Shown here piece by piece: positions 1 to 8,563 of a stretch of 64,000 bases of DNA. The notes below the pieces were generated by a model. The model searched no databases, was not told where the DNA came from, and was given only the letters and a program-made list of their open reading frames with translations. The position numbers and the translations under genes were made by a program. Within the stretch, counting starts at the first letter, position 1, and the number at the start of each line of letters is the position of its first letter. Source of the stretch: Prosthecomicrobium sp. N25 (GTDB lineage: Bacteria > Pseudomonadota > Alphaproteobacteria > Rhizobiales > Ancalomicrobiaceae); contig NZ_JBBCAT010000001.1 in NCBI RefSeq assembly GCF_037203705.1, forward strand, positions 2,577,418 through 2,641,417, given 5' to 3'.

Positions 1-1030
1 AGCCGGGCTGGAACACCGGCCCGCTGGTCTTCCGGATCGAGTAGATCGCCGTCACGATGGCCGGCAGCGCTCCGCCGAGCGCGATGAAATACACCGCCGC
101 GTGCGCGGCGACATTGGCGAGACCCTTCAGCTCCTTCTTCTCCGGCTTGTTGATCAGGTTGCCGTGATAGACGTTGCGCCGCGAGATGAAGCGCTGCGCG
201 AAGACGAACACCATCGAGAGCAGGATCAGAGCGAGGCTGAGCGTCGTCGCCATGCCGAGGTTGGAGCCGATCTCGGCGGAATAGGCCGTGTAGGCCTCGG
301 TCGCCAGGACGTTGTAGCCGCGCCCGATCAGCCGGGGCGTGCCGAAGTCGGCGATCGAATGGATGAGGGCGAGCAGGCCGCCCGCCGACAGCGCCGGCAG
401 CACGAGCGGAAACGAGATCGCGAGCATGCGCCGGAATGGCGAGAGCCCGAGGTTCTCGGCGGCCTCCTCCAGCGACCGGTTGACGTTGGCCAGCGCCCCG
501 GCGGTCAGCAGGTAGACGTAGGGGTAGAACTTGAAGGCGAAGACGATCAGGATTCCCGTCAGGCCATAGATCGGTGGCATCTCGAAGCCGGCCGACATCA
601 GGCCCTGCCGCACGAGCCCGCCGGACCCGAACAGCACGATCCACGAATAGGCGCCGATGAACGGCGGCGACACCAGGGCCAGGATCGCCATCATCGAGAT
701 CACGCGGGAGCCGCGGATCCTGATCCGCGCCATGCAGAAGGCCATCACCGACCCGAGCAGCATGGCGCCGGCCAGCCCGCCGAACCCCACCACCAGCGTG
801 TTGACGAAGGCGTTCCAGTAGCGCGGCCGGGAGAAGAGCTGCGCCCAGTTGGCGAGCGTCAGGTGGCCGGCGTCGTCCCGCAGGCTCGAGAGCAGCACCG
901 AGCCGAGCGGAACGATGAGGAACAGCGTCAGGATCGCCCAGGCCCCGACCGAGACGAGCGTCCAGAAGCCGGGGCCGCGGGCGGCCGGCACGGCCGGGGC
1001 GGGGGAGGGCAGCGTGGCGGCGGCGGTCAC
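1..1030 (-). CDS. ABC transporter permease, AfuB/PotBC-type (partial)
   Basis: Inner-membrane permease of an importer; the C-terminal part lies beyond the left edge of the window. The visible 343 codons contain a hydrophobic segment near residues 25-45, several further membrane segments, and the EAA-loop-like stretch EEAAENLGLSPFRRM that contacts the ATPase. The start is GTG at 1030, whose GTGA overlaps the stop of the upstream ATPase gene, so the two are translationally coupled. Proteins of this kind usually carry two permease halves (about 550-700 residues), so roughly half is visible. The substrate is discussed under the binding protein at 2182. Confidence 0.85.
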   Translation of the reverse strand, partial: MTAAATLPSPAPAVPAARGPGFWTLVSVGAWAILTLFLIVPLGSVLLSSLRDDAGHLTLANWAQLFSRPRYWNAFVNTLVVGFGGLAGAMLLGSVMAFCMARIRIRGSRVISMMAILALVSPPFIGAYSWIVLFGSGGLVRQGLMSAGFEMPPIYGLTGILIVFAFKFYPYVYLLTAGALANVNRSLEEAAENLGLSPFRRMLAISFPLVLPALSAGGLLALIHSIADFGTPRLIGRGYNVLATEAYTAYSAEIGSNLGMATTLSLALILLSMVFVFAQRFISRRNVYHGNLINKPEKKELKGLANVAAHAAVYFIALGGALPAIVTAIYSIRKTSGPVFQPG

Positions 1031-2070
1031 GGACGGACCGCCCCGTCGATGCGGAGGCCCTCGGCGTCGAAGCCGTGCATCTGGCCGGCGTCGAAGGCGA
1101 GCCGGACGGTCCGCCCGGTCTCGACCGACAGGTCCGGCGAAGGTGCGGCGATCTGCGCCACGATCGGACCGGCCGGCGAGGCGACCGTGATGTGCGCCTC
1201 CCGGCCCAGATAGGTGTAGTGCGAGACGGTGCCCTCGACCTGGACGGAGCCTGCCGCCTCCCCGTCCCCGTCCGCCAGGCGCACGTGTTCCGGCCGCACG
1301 GCCCGGGTGGCCGCGCCGGGGGCGGGCGGGATCCCGCCGACGCCGGGCGCCAGGAAGTTCATCGTGCCCACGAAGCCGGCGACGAAGCGGGTGGCGGGGC
1401 GGCCGTAGATCTCCTGCGGCGTTCCGATCTGCTCGACCCGGCCCTGGTTCATCACGCAGATCCGGTCCGAGATGGCGAGCGCCTCTTCCTGGTCGTGGGT
1501 CACGTAGATGGCCGCGATCCCGACCGCCTTCTGGATGGCGCGGATCTCGGCCCTGAGCTCGATGCGCAGCTTGGCGTCGAGGTTGGACAGGGGCTCGTCC
1601 ATCAGCAGCAGGCGCGGGCGGATCACCATGGCGCGCGCGATGCCGATGCGCTGCTGCTGGCCGCCCGACATGGCCGCCGGCAGCCGGTCGGCCATCGCGC
1701 CGAGCCGGACCATGTCGAGGATCTCCCCAACGCGGGACCGGATCTCGGCCGCCGGGACCTTGCGCGCCTTGAGCCCGAAGGCGACGTTCTCGGCCACGGT
1801 CAGGTGCGGGAACACGGCATAGTCCTGGAACACCATGCCGATGTCGCGCCGGTGCGGCGGCACGCCGATCAGGCTCTCCCCGGCGATCCGGATCTCGCCC
1901 GCGGTCAGGTCCGAGAAGCCCGCGATCGAACGCAGGATCGTCGTCTTGCCGCAGCCGGACGGCCCGAGCAGGGTGAAGAACTCCCCCGGTTCCACGCCCA
2001 GGGAGACGCCGTCGAGCGCCGTGACGGGTCCGTAGCGTTTCACCGCGCCCTCGACGGTCAGATAGCCCAT
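1027..2070 (-). CDS. ABC transporter ATP-binding protein, PotA/FbpC-type
   Basis: The 347-residue ATPase energises the importer formed with the permease at 1-1030 and the binding protein at 2182. Visible motifs are Walker A GPSGCGKT near residue 37, a signature read as MSGGQQQR, Walker B LLLMDEPLSNLD and the switch region THDQEE. The roughly 110-residue C-terminal part has the TOBE-type regulatory layout of the MalK/PotA family. The ATG at 2070 is chosen because family homology begins there (MGYLTVEGAVKRYG). The reading frame stays open far upstream to 3189, but that part is antisense to the binding-protein gene. Expression is divergent from that gene across a 111-bp spacer. Confidence 0.92.
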   Translation of the reverse strand: MGYLTVEGAVKRYGPVTALDGVSLGVEPGEFFTLLGPSGCGKTTILRSIAGFSDLTAGEIRIAGESLIGVPPHRRDIGMVFQDYAVFPHLTVAENVAFGLKARKVPAAEIRSRVGEILDMVRLGAMADRLPAAMSGGQQQRIGIARAMVIRPRLLLMDEPLSNLDAKLRIELRAEIRAIQKAVGIAAIYVTHDQEEALAISDRICVMNQGRVEQIGTPQEIYGRPATRFVAGFVGTMNFLAPGVGGIPPAPGAATRAVRPEHVRLADGDGEAAGSVQVEGTVSHYTYLGREAHITVASPAGPIVAQIAAPSPDLSVETGRTVRLAFDAGQMHGFDAEGLRIDGAVRP

Positions 2071-2181
2071 GCCGCATCCGTTTTGTTTGCTCGACGGAAG
2101 CTTGCACACGTGCGCGCGCCGGATGCAAGATGACGACTGACGACCGAGCCGACGCCGAGGCCGGTCACGGGAGGACTGGAA

Positions 2182-3159
2182 ATGCGCTTCGGATCCATGG
2201 TGTTGGCGGGGCTCGGCCTCGCAGCCGCATTCACGGGTGCCGCCCACGCGGCCGGCGAGAAGGTCGTCGTCTACACGGCCCACAAGTCGTCCATCGTGCA
2301 GGCCATGATTCCCCAGTTCGAGGCCGACACGGGCCTGAAGGCCGAGGTGGTCCAGCTCGGCACCGGCGACGTCTTCAAGCGTGCTCGCGCGGAGGCCTCG
2401 GCGCCCCGCGCCGACGTGATCTGGAGCGTGACCGGCTCGCTCCTGAGCGAGAACGCCGACCTGATCGAGCCCTACAAGGTCAAGGACGCCGACGCGATCG
2501 ACCCGCGCTTCGTCGCGCATCCGTCCTGGACGCCCTACACGGCCGTCATCTACGTGCTGATGGTCAACACCAAGATGGTCAAGGACGCGGACGTCCCCAA
2601 GACCTGGAGCGAGCTCAGCGATCCGAAGTGGGCCGGCAAGGTGGCCTCCGCGCGGGCCGACAACTCCGGTTCGGCCTTCCAGCAGATGACGACCGTCCTG
2701 ACCGCCTTCGGCGACAAGGGCTGGGAGAAATACGCCGCCCTCGCCAAGAACTTCGTCTTCTCGAACTCCTCGGGCGCCGTGCCGCGCTTCGTGGCCGACG
2801 GGGAGGCCCCGCTCGGCCTCACCCTGGAGGACAACGCGCTCGAATACGTGGTCGGCGGCGCGCCCGTGAAGGTGTCTTACATCGAGGACGGCACCACCGC
2901 CTCGCCGGACGGGGTGGCGGTCGTGAAGGGCGGGCCCAATCCCGATGGCGCCCGCAAGTTCCTGGACTGGGCCCTCTCCAAGAAGACGCAGGAGACCCTG
3001 GTGCAGGCCGCCGGGCGCCGCTCGGTGCGCAAGGACGTGGACGGCCCCAAGGGCGTGAAGCCGCTCGGCGAGCTGAAGCTGATCACGCTGAAGTCCATCG
3101 ACGAGCTGGGCGGCACCAAGGCGATCATGGAGAAGTGGCGCCAGGCGACCGGCCAGTAA
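2182..3159 (+). CDS. ABC transporter periplasmic binding protein, AfuA/FbpA-like
   Basis: A 325-residue family-1 solute-binding protein with a clear Sec signal peptide (hydrophobic core to about residue 20, cleavage after AHA) and the mature start EKVVVYTAHKSS. GGAGG seven bases upstream supports the ATG. The family includes ferric-iron, 2-aminoethylphosphonate and sugar-phosphate binders. The adjacent tyrosine pair that true ferric-binding proteins use near the C-terminal third is not present here (the region reads TTASPDGVAVV), so I infer an organic phosphate or other anion rather than ferric iron; this is not certain. It is divergent from its ATPase and permease genes, and a phosphatase gene follows after one base. 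Confidence 0.88.
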   Translation: MRFGSMVLAGLGLAAAFTGAAHAAGEKVVVYTAHKSSIVQAMIPQFEADTGLKAEVVQLGTGDVFKRARAEASAPRADVIWSVTGSLLSENADLIEPYKVKDADAIDPRFVAHPSWTPYTAVIYVLMVNTKMVKDADVPKTWSELSDPKWAGKVASARADNSGSAFQQMTTVLTAFGDKGWEKYAALAKNFVFSNSSGAVPRFVADGEAPLGLTLEDNALEYVVGGAPVKVSYIEDGTTASPDGVAVVKGGPNPDGARKFLDWALSKKTQETLVQAAGRRSVRKDVDGPKGVKPLGELKLITLKSIDELGGTKAIMEKWRQATGQ

Positions 3160-3160
3160 G

Positions 3161-4168
3161 TTGCGCATCGAGGCGTTCAGCCGGGGCAAGCATCACGCGC
3201 GACCGGAGGAGAACGAGGATTGCCTCCTCGTCCTCCCCGGCCTCGGCTACGCGGTGCTCGACGGGGTGACCGACCGCAGCGCCCGCCGCTACGGCGGCAT
3301 GCGCGCCGGTCGCCACGCGTCCCGGACCGTCGCCAACCGCCTGGCCGAGGTGTTGCCCGCCAGCCTGAGGGACGCCGCCGGCCCGCGCGAGCGCGCCGCG
3401 GGCCTCGTCGCGGCCGCGGGCGCGGCCATCCGCGAATCCTACGTGGCGCACGAACTCCTGGCCGAGGCGGAAGCGCGGCCGGCGTTGCGCATGGGCTGCA
3501 CCCTGGCCATGGCGGTCCACGACCGCGACCGGCTCGTTCTCCTGTCCGTCGGCGATACCGGCCTGCGCGTCTCCCTCGCCGACGGCCGGACCGAGACGCA
3601 TGTCGAAGAGAAGCCGCTCGACCGCATCACCGCCCTGATGCGCCGGGAGGCCTGGCGCTGGGCCGAGGCGCAGGGCGCGGACGTCGAAGAGGTCCGCTCC
3701 CTCTCGGACGCCGCCTGCTGGAGCGGGCTCGCCGCCTTGCACGACCGGCTGCCGGCCGGCGAGGCCGAAGGGTTGCGCCGGCGGATCCTGGAGGTCTGCG
3801 GCGAGGAGATCCGCGGCGTGTCGCAACGCGAGATCGATCGGCTCGTCGACAGCGGGATCGCCGGGCAGCGCGCCTTCGCCAACCATCCGGAATTCGATCT
3901 CGGCTACGGCGTGCTGGACGGCTTCCCGGTCCCCGACCGCTACGTCTTCACGGCCGAACACCGTCTCGACGCGGTGGAGACGCTGGAGATCTTCTCGGAC
4001 GGCTATTTCAAGAGTCCCCAGGGCTTCGGCGTGGAGGCCTGGGAGGCGGCCTTCCGCGAGGTCGAGGCCGAGGACCCCGACAAGGTGCTGACCCATCCGA
4101 GCACCAAGGGGTCGAGCGCCACCGCCTGGGCCGACGACCGGACCTATCTCGGCGTCGTCCTCGACTGA
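3161..4168 (+). CDS. PP2C-family protein phosphatase-like protein
   Basis: A 335-residue protein starting with TTG one base after the stop of the binding-protein gene, so probably co-transcribed and translationally coupled. It carries the metal-binding acidic motifs of PP2C (PPM) phosphatases in order: NED at residues 19-20, DG at 34-35, VGD at 130-132, SDG at 280-281 and DD at 325-326. A roughly 110-residue insertion (about 155-262) separates the third and fourth motifs and resembles nothing I recognise. PPM enzymes remove phosphate from Ser/Thr or act on small molecules. Placement next to a possible phosphate-ester importer suggests, but does not show, a metabolic or signalling link. A weak GC hairpin follows the stop around 4176-4188. 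Confidence 0.75.
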   Translation: MRIEAFSRGKHHARPEENEDCLLVLPGLGYAVLDGVTDRSARRYGGMRAGRHASRTVANRLAEVLPASLRDAAGPRERAAGLVAAAGAAIRESYVAHELLAEAEARPALRMGCTLAMAVHDRDRLVLLSVGDTGLRVSLADGRTETHVEEKPLDRITALMRREAWRWAEAQGADVEEVRSLSDAACWSGLAALHDRLPAGEAEGLRRRILEVCGEEIRGVSQREIDRLVDSGIAGQRAFANHPEFDLGYGVLDGFPVPDRYVFTAEHRLDAVETLEIFSDGYFKSPQGFGVEAWEAAFREVEAEDPDKVLTHPSTKGSSATAWADDRTYLGVVLD

Positions 4169-4330
4169 GGCTGGAGCGGCGGCAGCCGCCCCCTCTTGCG
4201 GAAATGGCTCGTCCATGTGCGCCGCCGCAAAGACCGGCCGCGCCCGAGCCGGCATCCTGCGCCCCGGGACCGCCCCGCCGTTCCGGATCGGCCGGCAAAG
4301 CGGGCCCGATTTTGCACGGGAGCCCGCCAC

Positions 4331-5017
4331 ATGCCGAGCGACGCCGAAGCGGACGCCCTTCTCCTCGGGCGACTGCCCCTCTTCCGGGGCGTGCCCGACC
4401 GCGTGGTCGAGCGGCTGCTCCGCCGGCGCCATCCGGTCGCCTACCGGGAAGGCGAGGTGATCTTCCAGGAGGGCGACCCGGCCTCGCGCCTCCATGTCGT
4501 CCTGGCCGGAGTCGTGAAAATCGTGCGCGGCCGCAAGGACGGCCGCGAAGTCCTCCTCGACATCGTCAAGTGTGGCGAGACCATCGCCGAATGCGCCTTC
4601 TGCGCGTCCGAGTTTCACAGCTTCTCGGCCGAAGCCGTTACCCCCTGCCGTCTCCTCGGTATCGACGTCGACGCGATCTCGACTTGCCTCCGGGAGGAGA
4701 CCGCCTTCGGGAGCGTGCTCCTGCGCGTCCAGCAGCGCCATTTCGAACTGCTGATGGACCAGGTCGAGCAGATGAAGCTGATGACCGGGGCGCAGCGCGT
4801 CGGCCGGTTCATGCTGCGCCACACGGAAGGCGGCGACGGCGAGGTCGCGTTCGACCTGCCCTACGAGAAGGCCCTGATCGCGAGCCTGCTCGGCATGAAC
4901 CCGGAAACCTTCTCGCGCGTCCTCGCCCAGTTGAGGAAGCGCGGCGTGCGGGTGGAGGGCCGCCGCGTCGTCATCGCCTCGGTGGCCCGGCTCGCCCAGT
5001 TCGTCGATCGCGGGTGA
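4331..5017 (+). CDS. Crp/Fnr-family transcriptional regulator
   Basis: A 228-residue cytoplasmic regulator. It has an N-terminal cyclic-nucleotide-binding-like beta-barrel (about residues 12-125: LLLGRLPLFRGV ... EGEVIFQEGDPASRLHVVLAGVVKI), a long dimer helix, and a C-terminal winged helix with the recognition stretch LLGMNPETFSRVLAQLRKRG. The four N-terminal cysteines of an oxygen-sensing Fnr cluster are absent, so it is more like the Dnr/NnrR branch that answers to nitric oxide. The ATG at 4331 is chosen because the family N-terminus begins here; the frame is open 45 codons further upstream without homology. A perfect FNR-type box lies 33 bp after its stop, ahead of the next gene. Confidence 0.88.
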   Translation: MPSDAEADALLLGRLPLFRGVPDRVVERLLRRRHPVAYREGEVIFQEGDPASRLHVVLAGVVKIVRGRKDGREVLLDIVKCGETIAECAFCASEFHSFSAEAVTPCRLLGIDVDAISTCLREETAFGSVLLRVQQRHFELLMDQVEQMKLMTGAQRVGRFMLRHTEGGDGEVAFDLPYEKALIASLLGMNPETFSRVLAQLRKRGVRVEGRRVVIASVARLAQFVDRG

Positions 5018-5049
5018 CCGGCGGGGGCGGCGACACCGGACTTGCCCGA

Positions 5050-5063
5050 TTGACGGCCGTCAA
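5050..5063. promoter_or_regulatory. FNR/DNR-type operator palindrome
   Basis: TTGAC-GGCC-GTCAA is a perfect 14-bp inverted repeat. It matches the half-site and spacing of Crp/Fnr-family boxes (TTGAT-N4-ATCAA; Dnr/NnrR variants use TTGNC/GNCAA). It sits 52 bp upstream of the RIC-like gene at 5115 and directly downstream of the Crp/Fnr regulator gene, which is the obvious candidate to bind it. This is inference from sequence and context. Confidence 0.7.
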
Positions 5064-5114
5064 GGCGCGGTCCGGCCGGCGGTCCAAAGTCCTGCGACAT
5101 CGCCGGAGCCAGAC

Positions 5115-5765
5115 ATGAACATCGACGCGACGCCCCTCGGAGAGCTCGCCCGCCTGCTGCCGGGGTCGACCACCGTTCTGCACCGGTTCGGCCTCCGACC
5201 GGAGACGGAAGGCGCCCTGACGGTCTCCGATGCCGGCCGCCTGCATGGCGTCGAGCCCGACGAGCTCCGGTCCGCGCTCGAGGACCTGGAGGTTAAGGTC
5301 CGCAATTTCGACCCCGTCCGGAGCGCGGGCGCGCTGGTCGAGCTGATCGTGGCGCGTTTCCACGAGCCCCTCCGGCGCGACATGCCGAACTTGATCATGC
5401 TCGCCGACCGCGTCGAGAAGCTGCACGGCGACCACGAGCGGTGCCCGAAGGGCCTGACCCTCGTCCTCAGCGCGCTCTGGGCGGACCTGAGCGAGCACAT
5501 GGCGGTCGAGGAACGCGTCATCTTCCCGCTGATCGTCGCCCGCGACGCCCGGCTCGCCGAAGCTCCGCTGCGCCGCATGCGGGAGGAGCACCGCATCCAC
5601 CTGTCTCAACTGGAGGCGCTCGCCGCCATCACCGACTCGTTCACGCCGCCGGACGATGCCTGCCGGTCCTGGCGGAAGCTCTACGAGTCCCTGGCACGAT
5701 TCCGGGTCGAGCTGGAGGATCACGTTCGCCTCGAGGACGACGTCCTGTTCCAGGCCTTCGCCTGA
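5115..5765 (+). CDS. RIC/YtfE/ScdA-like di-iron hemerythrin protein lacking the N-terminal Cys pair
   Basis: A 216-residue protein of the repair-of-iron-centres family, which protects or restores Fe-S proteins after nitric oxide damage. The C-terminal hemerythrin domain keeps the di-iron ligands in the register of E. coli YtfE: H83, H128, E132, H159, H203 and E207, plus H104. The N-terminal ScdA_N-like part (PLGELARLLPGSTTVLHRFG) aligns with YtfE, but the diagnostic CCGG motif reads ETEG at residues 30-33, so both cysteines are missing. It follows a perfect FNR-type box and a Crp/Fnr regulator, which supports a nitrosative-stress role. The length is normal for the family. Confidence 0.85.
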   Translation: MNIDATPLGELARLLPGSTTVLHRFGLRPETEGALTVSDAGRLHGVEPDELRSALEDLEVKVRNFDPVRSAGALVELIVARFHEPLRRDMPNLIMLADRVEKLHGDHERCPKGLTLVLSALWADLSEHMAVEERVIFPLIVARDARLAEAPLRRMREEHRIHLSQLEALAAITDSFTPPDDACRSWRKLYESLARFRVELEDHVRLEDDVLFQAFA

Positions 5766-5795
5766 CGTCGGCTCCTCATGTCGGGCCGGCTCGCC

Positions 5796-7688
5796 TCAGA
5801 GGCGGCTTGCCCCGGCCGCTTGGCCCCGCCGCGGCCGCAACCCGCGGATCTGCTGAAGCCAGGCCCGCTTCGGCCGCTTCTGCACCGGTTGAGAGGCCCG
5901 TTCGAAGAGGCGGGTGCCGCTCGTCCGCTTCTCCAGCCGCAGCGTCCGCGTATGGAAGGCCTCCACCCCCGGCCGATGCGCGATCGAGAGGATGGTCGTG
6001 CCCGCGAGGTCCTCGCTGAAGAGGGACAGCATGGCGGCCTGGCTGTCGTCGTCGAGCGCGGAGGTGGCCTCGTCCATGAAGACCCATCGTGGGCGATGCA
6101 GGAGCACGCGCGTGAAGGCGACCCTCTGCTGCTGACCGAGCGACAGCGACTTGTCCCAGCGGTCCTCCCGGTCGAGCTGCTCGACGAAGTCCTCCAGCCG
6201 GCAGCGCCGCATGGCCGCCGCGATCTCCTCGTCCGTGAAGCGGTCGGGGCCGCTCGGGTACGAGAGCGCCTGCCGCAGCGAGCCGAGCGGCATGTAGGGG
6301 CGCTGCGGCATGAACATCTGGTCCTCGGCGGGCGGCACGAGGACGGTCCCCGACCCCCAGGGCCAGAGGCCCGCGACGGCCCTGAACATCGTGCTCTTGC
6401 CCGAGCCGGACTCGCCCGTGATCAGCACGCGCTCGCCCGGAGCGATCTCCACCGTCGCCTCGTCGATCACCGTGCGGCCGCCGATGAGCGAGATCGCCAC
6501 CCCGTCGAAGGTGAGCTTGCCCTCCGGATGCGGCTCGACCTTGAGCCGCTCCTGCGCATTGATGTCGTCCTCGAGGTCCGCCAGCGCGTCCCGGAACGTC
6601 GACACCCGGGTCACGGCGGAGCGCCAGTCGGCGATGCGCGGGAACTGGTCGACGAAGTAGCGCAGCGCCGTCTGGACCTGCGTGAAGGCGCCCACGACCA
6701 TCATCAGGCTGCCGAAGCTGAGGTCGCCGGAGAAGTAGCCCGGCGCGGCCGCCAGGACCGGCACCACCATCGCCAGCCAGCCGTACCCGGAGGTGATCCA
6801 GGTCAGGCGCGACAGGGCTCCGGAGAGCTTGCGCATGGAGGCGAGCACCAGCCCGAGCGAGCCGTCCAGGTTGCGCCGCTCGTCCGCCTCGCCGCCGTGC
6901 AGCGCCACCCCCTCGGCATTCTCGCCGATCCGCACCAGCGCGAAGCGGAAGTCCGCCTCGCGCGCGTAGCGCTCCGTGTTGAGCGCGATGAGGGGGCGCC
7001 CGACCAGCCAGGTGAGCCCGGATCCGAGCCCGGCATAGAGGATCGCAACCCAGACCATGTAGCCCGGGATGTGCAGCGTGTTGCCGCCGATCTCGAAGGT
7101 GACGTTCGTCGACAGGCCCCAGAGGACGCCCGTGAAGGTGACGAGCAGCAGCGTCGACTGCAGGAGACCGACGCCGAGTTCGGTCGTGAAGTCGGCCACC
7201 AGGCGGCAGTCCTCCTGCAGCCGCTGGTCCGCCGCCGATCCGCGCTCGCCGGCGAAACCGAGCCAGTAGGCGTAGCGCGGCTTCAGCCAGGTATCGAGCA
7301 GGATCTCGCTGAGCCTGGCGCGGATCCTCATCTTGAGCGTTTCCTGCAGCCAGGTCTGGGCGACGATGCAGCTCAGGAGCGCCGCCGCGATCCACAGGAA
7401 GGTCAGGAGCTGTGACCAGAAGCCCGACACGTCCTTCTTCTGGATCGCGTCGAAGAAGGCACCGTTCCAGGTGTTGAGCCGAACCTGCCCGACCATGTTG
7501 GCGACGAGCACGGCGACCAGGCCGGCCACCAGCACCTGGATGGGCCTGCCGCGCGCGCCGCGCATCAGCACGCCGAGGAGCGACGCGAGCTCGACCAGCA
7601 TGGGCCGCTCCGTCCGACGCGGTGCCTCGGCCTCCGCCTCGGTCGAAGTCGGAAGCACGTTCGCCGGCGGCGCGTCGGTCATTGCCAT
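5796..7688 (-). CDS. ABC exporter, SbmA/BacA-YddA family permease-ATPase fusion
   Basis: A 630-residue half-transporter with an N-terminal membrane domain (about residues 45-370) carrying the family pattern LNTWNGAFFDAIQKKD and RPLIALNTERYAREADFRFAL. A C-terminal ATPase follows with Walker A GESGSGKST near residue 425, signature LSLGQQQR and Walker B VFMDEATSALDD. Proteins of this branch (YddA, ABCD-like) move peptides, vitamin B12 or fatty-acyl compounds and probably act as homodimers in the inner membrane. ATGs at 7688 and 7682 are both possible. It is convergent with the RIC-like gene, 30 bp from its stop. The C-terminal tail of about 25 residues is unusually basic. Confidence 0.9.
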   Translation of the reverse strand: MAMTDAPPANVLPTSTEAEAEAPRRTERPMLVELASLLGVLMRGARGRPIQVLVAGLVAVLVANMVGQVRLNTWNGAFFDAIQKKDVSGFWSQLLTFLWIAAALLSCIVAQTWLQETLKMRIRARLSEILLDTWLKPRYAYWLGFAGERGSAADQRLQEDCRLVADFTTELGVGLLQSTLLLVTFTGVLWGLSTNVTFEIGGNTLHIPGYMVWVAILYAGLGSGLTWLVGRPLIALNTERYAREADFRFALVRIGENAEGVALHGGEADERRNLDGSLGLVLASMRKLSGALSRLTWITSGYGWLAMVVPVLAAAPGYFSGDLSFGSLMMVVGAFTQVQTALRYFVDQFPRIADWRSAVTRVSTFRDALADLEDDINAQERLKVEPHPEGKLTFDGVAISLIGGRTVIDEATVEIAPGERVLITGESGSGKSTMFRAVAGLWPWGSGTVLVPPAEDQMFMPQRPYMPLGSLRQALSYPSGPDRFTDEEIAAAMRRCRLEDFVEQLDREDRWDKSLSLGQQQRVAFTRVLLHRPRWVFMDEATSALDDDSQAAMLSLFSEDLAGTTILSIAHRPGVEAFHTRTLRLEKRTSGTRLFERASQPVQKRPKRAWLQQIRGLRPRRGQAAGASRL

Positions 7689-7777
7689 GGGCCCTCGCTT
7701 TCCGACCTACAACGAAAGCGGAGCCGTTCTGGTTTCCAATCGGGAGCCGGACCTTGCGGCGCAGGAGCGGCGGCGCC

Positions 7778-8110
7778 TCAACGGGGCACGGTCGCGCGTC
7801 CCCAGGCGTCCGTCTCGGTGCCGCAGGTCTTACATTTGTACCCGCCGAGCAGCGCCATCCGCAGGGTGGTGGGCTTGCGCAGGAACGGCATCTCGCTGCC
7901 GCAGGTCGGACAGGAAACGGCTCGGCCGATCGGGTATCCGGTCTTCCCCAAGAGCCAGATCATGAGCGGCGGAAAGACGATGGCGAGGACGATCGTCGCG
8001 AGAATCGGTTCGGCATGCGCTCCGCCGCTGCTGAAGACGACAGGCACGGCGCCGGACGCCAGGATGATGGCCGCGAGCAGGGCGTACCAGGCCAGATAGG
8101 GCTTGTTCAC
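7778..8110 (-). CDS. Small membrane protein with C-terminal zinc ribbon
   Basis: A 110-residue protein with two predicted membrane helices (about residues 8-26 and 36-54), followed by a cytoplasmic part holding two CxxC knuckles: C67/C70 (CPTC) and C93/C96 (CKTC). The cysteines suggest a structural zinc ribbon. It starts with GTG at 8110 behind a perfect AGGAGG six bases upstream, which fixes the start. No specific function is recognised. It lies 89 bp upstream of the ABC exporter on the same strand and could share its transcript. Confidence 0.75.
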   Translation of the reverse strand: MNKPYLAWYALLAAIILASGAVPVVFSSGGAHAEPILATIVLAIVFPPLMIWLLGKTGYPIGRAVSCPTCGSEMPFLRKPTTLRMALLGGYKCKTCGTETDAWGRATVPR

Positions 8111-8268
8111 GGGAAACCTCCTGTCGGAAAGAGGGACGCGGACGTGAGGCGGCCGGGACCGGCCGTCACCCGGGGGCGAGGAAGGCGATCACGCGGTCGG
8201 CACGCCCGCGAACCGAGATCTCGGGTCGGGCGGACGCGCGCCCGAGCGTCCTCGCGCGGCGGGCCAGG

Positions 8269-8358
8269 CTATCCGCAGAGCAGAAGTGCTTCCCACATCA
8301 GCCGGAGGATGCTCTTGAAGCGGTCCCAGATCGGGCCCGTCTGCGGGGACTCTTGCAT
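8269..8358 (-). CDS. Putative 29-residue membrane-associated peptide
   Basis: A short frame, ATG at 8358 with GGGAGA about seven bases upstream, ending in TAG. The product has a Trp-rich amphipathic C-terminal half (DRFKSILRLMWEALLLCG) that could insert into or lie on a membrane. The frame continues open upstream without any start that makes better sense. There is no homology I can name and the call rests on the ribosome site and composition. The flanks 8111-8268 and 8359-8563 show nothing else clear. Confidence 0.35.
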   Translation of the reverse strand: MQESPQTGPIWDRFKSILRLMWEALLLCG

Positions 8359-8563
8359 GGCCGTCTCCCGATGTCGGGCGGCACCGGATGGATTCGGGAG
8401 TCTTGCCCGTCGTTGCTGGTAGCCTGGCCGAAGCGGCCTGAATGTCGGCTGAACACGCCTTCGGCCGCGGTCGCCACCCGCAGCCCTCGCGACGATTGAC
8501 GAGCGTGCGGCGATGCGCCACCTCGTCGTCGAGGCCCGGAGCCGGGCGGCGGGAGAGCGAACC

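Noticed and set aside
1027-3189. A 720-codon minus-strand frame covering the ATPase and beyond
   Set aside because: Only the part from 2070 down matches an ATPase; the upstream part is antisense to the binding-protein gene and lacks homology, so the start was set at 2070.
4176-4188. GGCGGC-A-GCCGCC palindrome after the PP2C gene as terminator
   Set aside because: Loop would be only one base (or a 5-bp stem with 3-base loop) and there is no T-run; too weak to list as a feature.
4169-4330. Possible FNR-type box in front of the Crp/Fnr gene itself
   Set aside because: No TTGA or TCAA half-sites with correct spacing were found; only the box at 5050 is convincing.
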